A stretch of 64,000 nucleotides of DNA from Shinella granuli (lineage in GTDB: Bacteria; Pseudomonadota; Alphaproteobacteria; Rhizobiales; Rhizobiaceae): contig NZ_SLVX01000007.1 of NCBI RefSeq assembly GCF_004341885.1, forward strand, positions 218,111-282,110, in the 5' to 3' direction. This document shows, in pieces, positions 17,622-26,018 of this stretch (position 1 is the stretch's first letter; every line of letters begins with the position of its first letter). The notes beneath the pieces are model-generated. The model was not told where the DNA came from. It saw nothing but the letters and a program-made list of their open reading frames with translations, and made no database searches. Position numbers and translations under genes: made by a program.

Positions 17622-18278
17622 TCAGCCTTCGAGCACCGGCGCCGCCTCGCGTCGCATCTCCCGCGAATAATAGGCCCAGAACAGCCGGGCCGAGACGCCG
17701 CGCCAGGGCGACCAGCCCTCCGCGATCCGGTCGAGTTCCTGCGGGCTCGGGCGCACGGCAAGGCCGAGCGCATGGGCGACCGCATTCTGCAGCGCGATAT
17801 CGCCGGATGGGAAGATATCCGGATGGCCGCCGCAAAAGAGCAGGTAGACATCCGCCGTCCAGCGGCCGATGCCCTTGATGGCGGTCAGCCGCCGCGTGGC
17901 CGCCGCCGCTTCCATGCGGCAGACGGCGTCGAGGTCGAGTTCGCCGCGATCGACCACCTCGGCGGCGCGGCGCAGCGTCTCCGCCTTGGCGCGCGACAGA
18001 CCCACCGTGCGACAGTCCTCGTCGGACAGGGCGAGGATGTGGTGGGGGGTGATGTCGCCGGCCGCCTCCTCGAGCCGGTGCCAGATGGCATCGGCGCTGG
18101 CGCGCGAGACCATCTGTGCGACGATGATGCCGGCAAGGCCGCGATAGCCGGGCGAAAGGCGCCGCAGCGGCACGGGGCCGGCCTTGTCGATGACGGTGAA
18201 AAGACGCGCGTCGAGCAGGGCGAGATCGACGAGACCCGCCGCGACATCCGCATCCGTCCTGATCATGTGCAACTGCAT
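17622..18278 (-). CDS. alkA: DNA-3-methyladenine glycosylase II
   Basis: About 218 aa, a short AlkA-type glycosylase consisting mainly of the helix-hairpin-helix core without the N-terminal TBP-like domain of E. coli AlkA. The HhH motif LTAIKGIGRWTADVYLL is near residues 130-146, and the catalytic Asp lies in DIFPSGDIALQ. These enzymes excise 3-methyladenine and other alkylated bases. The start at 18278 (MQLHMIRTDADV) gives the family's normal N-terminus; longer in-frame starts run into the intergenic repeat R3 and are unlikely. Monocistronic, divergent from gluQRS. Confidence 0.88.
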   Translation of the reverse strand: MQLHMIRTDADVAAGLVDLALLDARLFTVIDKAGPVPLRRLSPGYRGLAGIIVAQMVSRASADAIWHRLEEAAGDITPHHILALSDEDCRTVGLSRAKAETLRRAAEVVDRGELDLDAVCRMEAAAATRRLTAIKGIGRWTADVYLLFCGGHPDIFPSGDIALQNAVAHALGLAVRPSPQELDRIAEGWSPWRGVSARLFWAYYSREMRREAAPVLEG

Positions 18279-18338
18279 TTTCCCGAGTGGCCTCGACCCT
18301 TGCTGCCACGGCAACCCTTGCGCCTCAGGTCCCTGATT

Positions 18339-18393
18339 TTCCGCATGCCGTTGTCGCAAAACCGCTGCGCACCTTTGTGCGGCATGCTTTATT
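18339..18393. repeat. Dispersed intergenic repeat, copy R3
   Basis: Shares with copy R4 (40891-40945) the order ttttccgcat - cgt - gcaaaaccgc - cac.cttt - gcg.cg.catg. It lies between the divergent alkA and gluQRS starts and occupies most of their promoter region. Confidence 0.5.
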
Positions 18394-18411
18394 GGCGTAA
18401 CGCGCCTCTTC

Positions 18412-19335
18412 ATGCCAGAAGACCTCATGCACACCGCTTTGTCAAAAAATCGTGTCTTCCGGTTCGCACCCAGCCCGAATGGCCTCCTGCATCTCGGTCA
18501 TGCGCTTTCGGCGATGCTCAACCACGAGCTTGCCGCGGCCTGCGGCGGGCGGTTCCTGCTGCGCATGGAAGACATCGACCCCGCCCGCTCGCGACCCGAA
18601 TTCGAGCAGGCGATCTATCGCGATCTCGCCTGGCTGGGCCTTGACTGGGAAAAGCCGGTGCGGCGCCAGTCGGAGCATCTTGCCTTCTACGGCGCGGCGC
18701 TGGAGCGCCTCACGGCGATGGGCGTGCTCTATCCGGGTTTCCTCAGCCGCGGAGAGGTGAAGGCGCGGGTTCTGGCGCAGGAGGCTGCAGGTGGAACCTG
18801 GCTGCGTGATCCGGACGGGGCGCCGCTCTATCCGACGGAAGAGCGCTCGCTCGACCGGAACCTGGCGCTCGGCTGGATCGCGGCGGGGCGGCGGCATGCC
18901 TGGCGGCTCGACATGGAGAAGGCGCTGGCGCTCGTGCCGGAGGCGCTCACCTGGTCGGAGGCGGGCGAGGGGCCGGACGGTGAGACGGGCGCCGTCGTGG
19001 CGCGGCCGGAGCGCTGGGGCGACGTCATCCTGTCCCGCCCGGATGCGCCGGCGAGCTACCACCTTGCCGTGGTGCTCGACGATGCGGCACAGGGCATCAC
19101 CGACGTGGTGCGCGGGCAGGATCTGTTTCATGCGACGGCCTTGCACCGCCTGCTGCAAAGCCTGCTCGGCCTGCCGGCGCCTTGCTATCGTCACCATGGG
19201 CTGGTGCCGGGGCCGGACGGGCGAAAGCTTTCCAAGAGCAACGAGGATACCGGCCTTGCCGCCTACCGGGAAAGGGGCGTGTCACCTGCCGGCATTCGCG
19301 CCCTGCTCGCGGGCTATGGCTTCGTCCTCCATTGA
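18412..19335 (+). CDS. gluQRS: tRNA glutamyl-Q(34) synthetase GluQRS
   Basis: A 307-aa truncated glutamyl-tRNA synthetase paralogue holding the catalytic core only. The HIGH-equivalent is PSPNGLLHLGHAL and the KMSKS-equivalent is GRKLSKSNED; no anticodon-binding domain follows. It activates glutamate and attaches it to queuosine at position 34 of tRNA-Asp. The cysteines that bind zinc in E. coli GluQRS (C101, C103, C119) have no counterparts here: the region reads GVLYPGFLSRGEVKA. Start choice between 18412 and 18427 is open. Its last 54 nt overlap the end of the convergent yihY gene. It is functionally linked to the queuosine transporter gene at 48.8 kb. Confidence 0.92.
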   Translation: MPEDLMHTALSKNRVFRFAPSPNGLLHLGHALSAMLNHELAAACGGRFLLRMEDIDPARSRPEFEQAIYRDLAWLGLDWEKPVRRQSEHLAFYGAALERLTAMGVLYPGFLSRGEVKARVLAQEAAGGTWLRDPDGAPLYPTEERSLDRNLALGWIAAGRRHAWRLDMEKALALVPEALTWSEAGEGPDGETGAVVARPERWGDVILSRPDAPASYHLAVVLDDAAQGITDVVRGQDLFHATALHRLLQSLLGLPAPCYRHHGLVPGPDGRKLSKSNEDTGLAAYRERGVSPAGIRALLAGYGFVLH

Positions 19336-20232
19336 ATCCTCCTCGGGTTGCGGCTGCTTGCGCACGCCGCGGATCCGGTCGAGGATCACGTGCTTCACCC
19401 GGTACTTCATCAGCGCCGCGTTGATTTCCGCGCCGATGATGAAGATCGCCCCGACGATGTAGAGAAAGACCAGCGCGATCATGATCGAGGCGAGGCCGGC
19501 ATAGGTCGAGACGTAGTTGGCGAAGGTGGCGAGGTAGGAGGCGAAGGCATAGGCGCCGATGCCCCAGGCGATCAGCGTCACCAGGATGCCGGGCAGCACG
19601 TCGGCGATCTTGCGCCGGCCGGCGGGCAGCCAGAGATGGGCTATCAGGAGGCCGACGAGCAGCACCAGGACGGTGCCGAAGAGCCCCCAGCTTTCCACCC
19701 AGGAATAGACATAGGTGAGCCAGGGCAGCCAATCGCCCGTTGCCCGCACCGCAAGGGGCGCTGCCACGAGCACGATGCTGAGGATCGCCAGCGCCAGCAC
19801 GCCGGCGATGACGAAGCCGAGGCTGGCAAGGCGCGTGACGTACCAGTAGCGTGTCTCGGCCACCCGGTAGGCGCGGTTGAGCGAGACGCGCAGCGCCTCC
19901 ACGCCGTTCGAGGCGAAATAGGCGGCGGCGAGCACGGAGACCGTCAGCAGGCCGCCGCGCGGAATCGTGAGCACCGCCACCACCTCGCGCGAGATCGGCG
20001 CGGCGATCGATTCCGGCCAGGTATCGAAGATGAGGTGCACGGCGGTTTCGGCGAACTGGTCGGCGCCGAGGAAGGAGCCGAGCGCGGTGCCGAAGATCAG
20101 GAAGGGGAAGATGGCCAGCAGCGTCGACAGCGCGACATGGCTTGCCATCGCCCAGCCGTCGTCTTCGGAAAAGTGCCAGATCGCATCGAAGACGACCTTG
20201 TAGGCAAGGCGGATGGCGGTCGGCATCGGCAA
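19282..20232 (-). CDS. YihY/BrkB family inner-membrane protein
   Basis: A 316-aa membrane protein with about six transmembrane helices. It has the family signatures DGWAMASHVALSTLLAIFPF near residue 25, FASNGVEALRVSLNRAYRV near 108, and LPGILVTLIAWGIGAYAFAS near 215. The family was once called ribonuclease BN by mistake; its actual function is unknown, possibly transport. The C-terminal 40 residues are charged and disordered, and the last 18 codons are antisense to the end of gluQRS. Start at MPMPTAIRL or two codons later. Confidence 0.85.
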   Translation of the reverse strand: MPMPTAIRLAYKVVFDAIWHFSEDDGWAMASHVALSTLLAIFPFLIFGTALGSFLGADQFAETAVHLIFDTWPESIAAPISREVVAVLTIPRGGLLTVSVLAAAYFASNGVEALRVSLNRAYRVAETRYWYVTRLASLGFVIAGVLALAILSIVLVAAPLAVRATGDWLPWLTYVYSWVESWGLFGTVLVLLVGLLIAHLWLPAGRRKIADVLPGILVTLIAWGIGAYAFASYLATFANYVSTYAGLASIMIALVFLYIVGAIFIIGAEINAALMKYRVKHVILDRIRGVRKQPQPEEDSMEDEAIAREQGANAGR

Positions 20233-20419
20233 TCTCGTCCCTCGCGGCCGTCTCCGGCCGTCTCTTGCATTGTCTGCCCGGGTATAACCCCTTACATCGG
20301 GATCGGTTCAGGGGGGACCCGGATTCAATGGTCTGTCACGCGCCCGCGCATCGGGAACGACATGCGGCGCGCTGGTGGTGAATATGGGAAACACGAACGG
20401 ATTTGTACAGGAAACCGCC

Positions 20420-21268
20420 ATGCCTTCTTCAAATGCCACAACGCCGCCGAGCATCATCGTCACGGGATGCTCCTCGGGCATCGGCGCCCATTGCGCCCGG
20501 GCGCTGAAGGCGGAGGGCTGGCGGGTCTTCGCGACGGTGCGCCGGCAGGAGGATCTCGCGAGCCTTGAGGCCGACGGCATCGAGGCGCTTCTGATGGATT
20601 ATACGAAGCCCGACACGATCGCCGCGCTTGTCGAGACGGTGCTGGCGCGCACTAGCGGCCGGCTGGATGCGCTCTTCAACAACGGCGCCTATGGCCAGGC
20701 CGGTGCCGTCGAGGACCTGCCGGTCGAGGCGCTGCGGATGCAGTTCGAGACCAATGTCTTCGGCTGGCACGACCTGACGCGGCGGGTGATCCCCGTCATG
20801 CGCCGGCAGGGTTCTGGGCGCATCGTGCAGTGCTCGTCGATCCTCGGCATCGTGCCCTATCGCTGGCGCGGCGCCTACAATGCCTCGAAATTCGCGCTCG
20901 AGGCCCTGTCGCTGACGTTGCGCATGGAGCTTGCGGGTTCGGGCATACATGTCAGTCTCATCGAGCCGGGGCCGATCGCCTCGCGCTTCACGGCCAATGC
21001 GCTGACGCATATCGAGCGGAACATCGACCTCGAAAATTCCGTGCATGCGGACGAGTATCGCCGCCAGTTGCAGCGGCTGCGCGGTGAGGCAAAGCCCGCG
21101 CGCGGAAAGCTCGGCCCCGAGGCGGTGCATGCGGTGCTGCGCCACGCGCTGACGGCGAAAACGCCCCGGCCGCACTATGTCGTGACGACGCCGGCCAAGC
21201 AGGGCGTGCTCCTGAAAAAGCTGCTGCCGGCGGCGCTCTTCTACCGGATCATCGGCAGGCTCGGCTGA
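20420..21268 (+). CDS. Short-chain dehydrogenase/reductase
   Basis: A 282-aa classical SDR. The nucleotide-binding motif TGCSSGIGAHCARAL is near residues 15-30, NNGAYGQ replaces the usual NNAG, the catalytic Ser is in VQCSSILG, and the Tyr-Lys pair in GAYNASKFALEAL. The PG motif EPGPIASRF follows. It is an NAD(P)H-dependent oxidoreductase of unknown substrate. The start at 20420 has AGGAAA upstream and gives the normal N-terminal distance to the glycine motif. The C-terminal extension (residues 200-282) fits the subgroup acting on bulky lipophilic substrates. Monocistronic. Confidence 0.9.
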   Translation: MPSSNATTPPSIIVTGCSSGIGAHCARALKAEGWRVFATVRRQEDLASLEADGIEALLMDYTKPDTIAALVETVLARTSGRLDALFNNGAYGQAGAVEDLPVEALRMQFETNVFGWHDLTRRVIPVMRRQGSGRIVQCSSILGIVPYRWRGAYNASKFALEALSLTLRMELAGSGIHVSLIEPGPIASRFTANALTHIERNIDLENSVHADEYRRQLQRLRGEAKPARGKLGPEAVHAVLRHALTAKTPRPHYVVTTPAKQGVLLKKLLPAALFYRIIGRLG

Positions 21269-21368
21269 CGCGGCGCGGCGTCGCAGGGTTTCAGCCTGCA
21301 AAAAGCGTGCACTTTGCGCGAAATGCCCTATGTGAATAGGGCTGACGGAAATCAAATCGGATCGTTGC

Positions 21369-21566
21369 ATGTCTTCCTTCCTCACCTTCATGACCCTGCT
21401 CGTCATGGGCCTCGTCGCCATCGTGCTGGTGCGCGGTCTCGTCAACATGGCCAGGGGCGGCAGCGGCAACACGTCGAACAAGCTGATGCAGCTTCGCGTG
21501 CTCTTGCAGGCGATCGCGATCGTCCTCATCATGCTGACGCTCTGGATCACGGGCGGCGGGCGCTGA
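21369..21566 (+). CDS. Small twin-transmembrane protein
   Basis: A 65-aa protein with two transmembrane helices (about residues 4-25 and 43-61) joined by a short basic loop rich in Gly, Ser and Asn. This is the 'twin transmembrane protein' type conserved next to the cobalamin adenosyltransferase in rhizobia, of unknown function. It sits 7 nt upstream of that gene, so they are surely co-transcribed. It weakly resembles the HIG1 (hypoxia-induced) fold, which is not enough for a call. Confidence 0.72.
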   Translation: MSSFLTFMTLLVMGLVAIVLVRGLVNMARGGSGNTSNKLMQLRVLLQAIAIVLIMLTLWITGGGR

Positions 21567-21573
21567 GGGGAAC

Positions 21574-22152
21574 ATGGTCAAGCTCAACAAGATCTACACG
21601 CGCACGGGCGACGACGGCACGACCGGCCTCGTCGCCGGGCCGCGCCGCAAGAAGCATGACCTGCGCGTCGAATCCTATGGCGAGGTGGACGAGGCCAATT
21701 CCTGCATCGGCCTGGTGCGCCAGCATCTTGCCGATCATCCCGAACTCGACGCGATGCTGGTGCGCATCCAGAACGATCTCTTCGATCTCGGCGCGGACCT
21801 CGCGACGCCGGAGACCGGCAGGAAGCTCGACTACGAGCCTCTGCGTATCGCGCAGGTCCAGGTGGAGCGGCTGGAGCGGGAAATCGACCTGCTCAATGCC
21901 GATCTTCAGCCGCTGCGCTCCTTCGTCCTGCCGGGTGGCGTGCCCGCTGCGGCTGCGCTGCATCTTGCACGCACCGTCGCGCGCCGGGCGGAGCGGCGCA
22001 TCGTCGCCCTGCAGGATATCGAGGGCGAAGCGGTCTCGGCTGCCGCCGCGGCCTATATCAACCGGCTCTCCGATTTCCTCTTCGTTGCCGCGCGCTGGGT
22101 CAACGACAAGGGGCGTACGGACATATTGTGGGTTCCGGGCAAGAACAGGTAA
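21574..22152 (+). CDS. Cob(I)alamin adenosyltransferase, PduO type
   Basis: A 192-aa PduO-type ATP:corrinoid adenosyltransferase. The ATP-binding N-terminus YTRTGDDGTTGLVAG is at residues 8-22, VESYGEVDEANSCIG near 33-47, and the trimer/active-site motif ARTVARRAERRIVAL near 130-144, followed by INRLSDFLFVAARW. It attaches the 5'-deoxyadenosyl group to cob(I)alamin (or cobyrinic acid a,c-diamide), making coenzyme B12. It belongs to a short operon with the twin-TM gene and possibly the rhomboid gene 33 nt downstream. Cobaltochelatase subunits are at 50.7-53.6 kb. Confidence 0.93.
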   Translation: MVKLNKIYTRTGDDGTTGLVAGPRRKKHDLRVESYGEVDEANSCIGLVRQHLADHPELDAMLVRIQNDLFDLGADLATPETGRKLDYEPLRIAQVQVERLEREIDLLNADLQPLRSFVLPGGVPAAAALHLARTVARRAERRIVALQDIEGEAVSAAAAAYINRLSDFLFVAARWVNDKGRTDILWVPGKNR

Positions 22153-22185
22153 GCTCGCTTCCAGACGCCTTGGGGAAGGGGATTC

Positions 22186-22971
22186 ATGTTCATACCGCTG
22201 CACGACGCGAACGCCCTCAAATACATCAAGGTGCAGTATGTCACGATCAGCCTGATCGCGATCAATGTCGCGGTCTGGCTGGTGACCGGACTTGCCTCGA
22301 CGCAGGCCTTTTCCGATGCGACGGTGGTCGGCCTCGGCTATATCCCCGCGGTCGTCTTCGATTTCGCCGACCTGGAGCCGAGCCTCGTGCTGGTGCCGGA
22401 GGATGCGACCTATATCACCTATGCGTTCCTGCACGGCGATTTCATGCATCTCGCCTCGAACATGCTGTTCCTCTGGGTGTTCGGCGACAATGTCGAGGAT
22501 GCGCTCGGCCATGTCCGCTTCCTCCTTTTCTACCTGCTCTGCGCGGCGGCCGGCGCGCTGGTGCACGGCCTCGTGCAGCCGGATTCGGAGGCGCCGCTGA
22601 TCGGCGCCTCGGGGGCGATCTCCGGCGTGGTGGCGGCCTATTTCCTGCTGCATCCGAAGGTGCGCGTCTGGGTGCTGGTGTTCTTCCGCATTCCCCTGCC
22701 GCTGCCGGCGGTCATTCCGCTCGCCTTCTGGATCGCCCAGCAGTTCTACATGCTGGTGGTCGACAGCGACAGCGGCGTTTCCTGGGGTGCCCATGTCGGC
22801 GGCATCCTCGCGGGCGGGCTTCTCGTGCTCGTGCTGCGGCGGCGGGGCGTGCCGCTGTTCGACCGGACGATCGTCACGCCGAAGGCGGTGCGGCATGTCG
22901 AGGCGACGCCCGTCGCCACCGAGGAGACGGCCGCGCGCCCCTCCGCGCGGCCGACCCATTGGGGACGATGA
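22186..22971 (+). CDS. Rhomboid family intramembrane serine protease
   Basis: A 261-aa polytopic protease. The catalytic Ser is in IGASGAISGVVAAY and the catalytic His in WGAHVGGILAG; the oxyanion-region motif HLASNMLFLWVFGDNVED is also present. Six transmembrane segments are predicted between residues 15 and 225, with a charged cytoplasmic C-terminal tail. Rhomboids cut membrane proteins within or next to their transmembrane helix; the substrate here is unknown. The gene follows the adenosyltransferase by 33 nt on the same strand and lies directly upstream of etfBA, an order widely kept in rhizobia. Confidence 0.9.
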   Translation: MFIPLHDANALKYIKVQYVTISLIAINVAVWLVTGLASTQAFSDATVVGLGYIPAVVFDFADLEPSLVLVPEDATYITYAFLHGDFMHLASNMLFLWVFGDNVEDALGHVRFLLFYLLCAAAGALVHGLVQPDSEAPLIGASGAISGVVAAYFLLHPKVRVWVLVFFRIPLPLPAVIPLAFWIAQQFYMLVVDSDSGVSWGAHVGGILAGGLLVLVLRRRGVPLFDRTIVTPKAVRHVEATPVATEETAARPSARPTHWGR

Positions 22972-22990
22972 GCGTGCCGTGATGGGAAAA

Positions 22991-23019
22991 TTGACGTGAA
23001 CGTAAAGGTAATTTATAAC
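22991..23019 (+). promoter_or_regulatory. etfBA promoter with overlapping palindromic operator
   Basis: A near-consensus housekeeping promoter: TTGACG at 22991-22996, a 17-nt spacer, and TATAAC at 23014-23019. The -35 box and the first 10 nt of the spacer form a palindrome, TTGACGTGAACGTAAA (22991-23006), with arms TTGACGT and ACGTAAA that match except for one base. Its shape resembles the operator of LiuR, a MerR-family regulator of branched-chain amino acid and acyl-CoA degradation. The regulator name is inference; the promoter and palindrome are visible directly. Confidence 0.65.
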
Positions 23020-23103
23020 CTGCCCGTTTTCACGCCGGGAGGGGTCGTGGCGCATTGTAATTGGGAAAAAAACGCGTATCGATGTCGCCAACCGACAATC
23101 AGG

Positions 23104-23125
23104 GCGCCTTTGAAAGGCGCATTTT
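23104..23125 (+). terminator. Terminator-like hairpin in the etfB leader
   Basis: GCGCCT / AGGCGC (loop TTGAA, extendable to 8 bp) followed by ATTTT. It lies between the etf promoter and the etfB start, about 30 nt before the ATG. It may end read-through from the rhomboid gene, or attenuate the etf transcript. Confidence 0.45.
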
Positions 23126-23154
23126 CCCTCGCGGGCATTTGAAGGAAGGAAGCC

Positions 23155-23904
23155 ATGAAGATCCTGGTCCCTGTAAAGCGGGTCGTAGACTACAACGTTA
23201 AGATCCGCGTGAAGGCGGACGGCTCGGGCGTCGAGCTTGCCAACGTGAAGATGTCGATGAACCCGTTCGACGAAATCTCCGTGGAAGAGGCGCTGCGCCT
23301 GAAGGAAGCCGGCAAGGCCGAGGAGGTCGTCGTCGTCTCCATCGGTCCTGCGAAGGCCGAAGAGACGCTGCGCACCGCGCTCGCCATGGGCGCCGACCGC
23401 GCCGTGCTGGTCGAGACGGACGATGCCGTCGAGCCGCTCGCCGTCGCCAAGATCCTCAAGGGCGTCACCGAGGCCGAACAGCCCGGCCTCGTCATCGTCG
23501 GCAAGCAGGCGATCGACGACGACAGCAACCAGACCGGCCAGATGCTGTCGGCCCTGCTCGGCTGGGCGCAGGCGACCTTCGCCTCCAAGGTCGAGATCGG
23601 TAACGGCTCGGCCCAGGTCACCCGCGAAGTCGACGGCGGTCTCCAGACGATCGACGTGAAGCTTCCGGCCGTCGTCACGACCGATCTTCGCCTCAACGAA
23701 CCGCGCTATGCCTCGCTGCCGAACATCATGAAGGCGAAGAAGAAGCCGCTCGACAAGAAGACGCCGGCCGACTTCGGCGTCGATACCGCCCCGCGCCTGA
23801 AAGTGCTGAAGACCGAGGAGCCGTCCGGCCGCAAGGCTGGCGTCAAGGTCAAGTCGGTCGCCGAGCTGGTCGAGAAGCTCAAGACCGAAGCCGGCGTGCT
23901 CTGA
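23155..23904 (+). CDS. etfB: Electron transfer flavoprotein beta subunit
   Basis: A 249-aa ETF beta subunit with the family start [20 protein letters not shown], the AMP-binding signature region ([18 protein letters not shown], residues about 116-133) and the flexible recognition-loop/C-terminal helix [16 protein letters not shown]. With EtfA it carries electrons from acyl-CoA and other dehydrogenases to ETF-ubiquinone oxidoreductase. GGAAGG precedes the ATG. Its own promoter is visible at 22991. etfA follows after 23 nt. Confidence 0.96.
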   Translation: MKILVPVKRVVDYNVKIRVKADGSGVELANVKMSMNPFDEISVEEALRLKEAGKAEEVVVVSIGPAKAEETLRTALAMGADRAVLVETDDAVEPLAVAKILKGVTEAEQPGLVIVGKQAIDDDSNQTGQMLSALLGWAQATFASKVEIGNGSAQVTREVDGGLQTIDVKLPAVVTTDLRLNEPRYASLPNIMKAKKKPLDKKTPADFGVDTAPRLKVLKTEEPSGRKAGVKVKSVAELVEKLKTEAGVL

Positions 23905-23927
23905 GAACGGAAAGGGAGAACTAAACC

Positions 23928-24857
23928 ATGGCCATTCTTCTTCTGGCAGATCACGACAACGCCCACCTTTCCGACCAGACGGCAAAAGCGCTGACGGCGG
24001 CATCGAAGATCGGTTCCGACGTGCATGTGCTCGTCGCCGGCAGCAATGCCAAGGCTGCGGCCGAACAGGCGGCAAAGCTGTCGGGCGTATCCAAGGTGCT
24101 CGTCGCCGACGACGCCAGCCTTGCCAACAACCTTGCCGAGCCGCTGGCCGCCCTCATCGTCTCGCTTTCGGGCAACTACGATGCGATCGTCTCGGCTGCG
24201 ACGTCGGTCGGCAAGAACGTGCTGCCGCGCGTCGCCGCCCTTCTCGACGTGGCGCAGGTCTCGGAAATCGTCGAGGTCGTCAGCCCTGACACGTTCAAGC
24301 GTCCGATCTATGCCGGCAATGCCATCCAGACGGTCCAGTCCACCGACGCCAGGAAGGTGATCACCGTGCGCACGGCCTCCTTCGCCGCTGCCCCCGAAGG
24401 CGGCAGCGCCTCGGTGGAGACCGTTCCGGCCGCTGCCGATCCGGGCCTCTCGACCCACGTCCAGGACGCGCTGTCGTCCTCCGATCGTCCGGAGCTGACG
24501 TCCGCGAAGATCATCATCTCGGGCGGCCGTGCGCTCGGCTCGTCGGAGAAGTTCCAGGAAGTCATCCTTCCGGTTGCCGACAAGCTGGGGGCGGCTGTCG
24601 GCGCAAGCCGCGCTGCCGTCGATGCGGGCTACGCGCCGAACGACTGGCAGGTCGGGCAGACGGGCAAGGTCGTCGCCCCGCAGCTCTACATCGCCTGCGG
24701 CATCTCGGGCGCGATCCAGCACCTTGCCGGCATGAAGGACTCGAAGGTGATCGTCGCGATCAACAAGGACGAGGAGGCGCCGATCTTCCAGGTCGCAGAC
24801 TACGGCCTCGTCGCAGACCTCTTCGAGGCCCTCCCGGAACTCGAAAAGGCGCTTTGA
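23928..24857 (+). CDS. etfA: Electron transfer flavoprotein alpha subunit
   Basis: A 309-aa ETF alpha subunit. The C-terminal FAD domain shows [51 protein letters not shown] and [20 protein letters not shown], which together hold FAD. It forms the catalytic heterodimer with EtfB and works in fatty-acid and amino-acid oxidation. The gene is second in the etfBA operon and is followed by a strong terminator at 24926. Confidence 0.96.
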   Translation: MAILLLADHDNAHLSDQTAKALTAASKIGSDVHVLVAGSNAKAAAEQAAKLSGVSKVLVADDASLANNLAEPLAALIVSLSGNYDAIVSAATSVGKNVLPRVAALLDVAQVSEIVEVVSPDTFKRPIYAGNAIQTVQSTDARKVITVRTASFAAAPEGGSASVETVPAAADPGLSTHVQDALSSSDRPELTSAKIIISGGRALGSSEKFQEVILPVADKLGAAVGASRAAVDAGYAPNDWQVGQTGKVVAPQLYIACGISGAIQHLAGMKDSKVIVAINKDEEAPIFQVADYGLVADLFEALPELEKAL

Positions 24858-24925
24858 GCCGGCTTCGGCCTGGTTTTTGCGACGATGATTTCACTGGAAA
24901 AATGCGTCGCGGCGCTTTATCACTT

Positions 24926-24957
24926 CACCGGGCCGGCTCGACCGGCCCGGTGTTTTT
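24926..24957 (+). terminator. Rho-independent terminator of etfBA
   Basis: An 11-bp perfect stem (CACCGGGCCGG / CCGGCCCGGTG, 5-nt loop) followed by five T, 68 nt after the etfA stop. The strongest terminator in the window; it separates etfBA from the dehydrogenase gene at 25005. Confidence 0.88.
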
Positions 24958-25004
24958 CTGCCTGCGCGTAGGGGCGCAGACGCTGTGATGGGGCGATTGG
25001 CGCT

Positions 25005-25877
25005 ATGATCAAGAACGTCGGTATTGTCGGTGCGGGCCAGATGGGATGCGGGATCGCGCACGTCTCTGCCATGGCCGGATACAAGGTCCATATCTACGAC
25101 CTGTCGCCGGAGCGCATCGAGACCGGGCTCGCCACGATCAACGGCAACCTCGCCCGCCAGGTTTCCTCCGGCAAGATGACCGACGAGGAGCGCAAGAGCG
25201 CGCTCGCCCTGATCAAGGGCTCCGCCGACATCAACGACCTCTCCGACGCCGATCTCGTCATCGAGGCGGCGACCGAGGACGAGACCGTCAAGCGCAAGAT
25301 CTACGGCCAGGTCTGTTCCGTGCTGAAGCCGGAAGCGATCCTTGCGACCAACACGTCCTCGCTGTCGATCACGCGGCTTGCCTCCGCAACCGACCGGCCG
25401 GAGCGCTTCATGGGCATCCACTTCATGAACCCGGTCCCGGTCATGAAGCTGGTCGAGCTCGTGCGCGGCATCGCGACCGAGGAAGGCACGTTCGCCGCCG
25501 CCAAGGAATTCGTCGCCAAGCTCGACAAGACGATCACCGTCGCGGAGGATTTCCCGGCCTTCATCGTCAACCGCATCCTGCTGCCGATGATCAACGAGGC
25601 GATCTACACGCTCTATGAGGGCGTCGGCTCGGTGGAGGCCATCGATACCGCCATGAAGCTCGGCGCCAACCATCCGATGGGCCCGCTGCAGCTCGCCGAT
25701 TTCATCGGCCTCGATACCTGCCTGTCGATCATGCAGGTCCTGCATGACGGGCTCGCCGACTCGAAATATCGTCCGTGCCCGCTGCTGGTGAAGTATGTCG
25801 AGGCCGGCTGGCTCGGCCGCAAGTCCGGCCGCGGCTTCTACGATTATCGCGGCGACGTCCCGGTCCCGACACGCTGA
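25005..25877 (+). CDS. 3-hydroxybutyryl-CoA dehydrogenase
   Basis: A 290-aa 3-hydroxyacyl-CoA dehydrogenase of the short, single-function type. The NAD-binding GAGQMGCGIAHVSAMAG is at residues 9-25, the signature ATNTSSLSITRLA near 115, the catalytic His-Glu region in GIHFMNPVPVMKLVELV near 137-153, and the C-terminal domain FIVNRILLPMINEAI and NHPMGPLQLADFIGLD. It oxidises (or forms) 3-hydroxybutyryl-CoA, in PHB/butanoate metabolism and beta-oxidation. Adjacent to etfBA but separated by a terminator, so it has its own promoter that I could not place. Confidence 0.93.
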   Translation: MIKNVGIVGAGQMGCGIAHVSAMAGYKVHIYDLSPERIETGLATINGNLARQVSSGKMTDEERKSALALIKGSADINDLSDADLVIEAATEDETVKRKIYGQVCSVLKPEAILATNTSSLSITRLASATDRPERFMGIHFMNPVPVMKLVELVRGIATEEGTFAAAKEFVAKLDKTITVAEDFPAFIVNRILLPMINEAIYTLYEGVGSVEAIDTAMKLGANHPMGPLQLADFIGLDTCLSIMQVLHDGLADSKYRPCPLLVKYVEAGWLGRKSGRGFYDYRGDVPVPTR

Positions 25878-26018
25878 GCAGCGGGACATTCCCCGAGCCC
25901 GGCCTTTCAGGGAAAAATGTTTCGCCTGCCGCAGGCGCCGCGGCAGGCCATGCCTCGGATCGAGGCCGGCCGGTCGCTATTGTCTGCCCGAATTCAGGTT
26001 CCATTCGGGGTTTTTCAG

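Noticed and set aside
21547..24075. An 842-codon minus-strand frame opposite the adenosyltransferase, rhomboid and etfB genes
   Set aside because: It is antisense to three well-supported genes and crosses their intergenic regions, with no domain and a biased composition.
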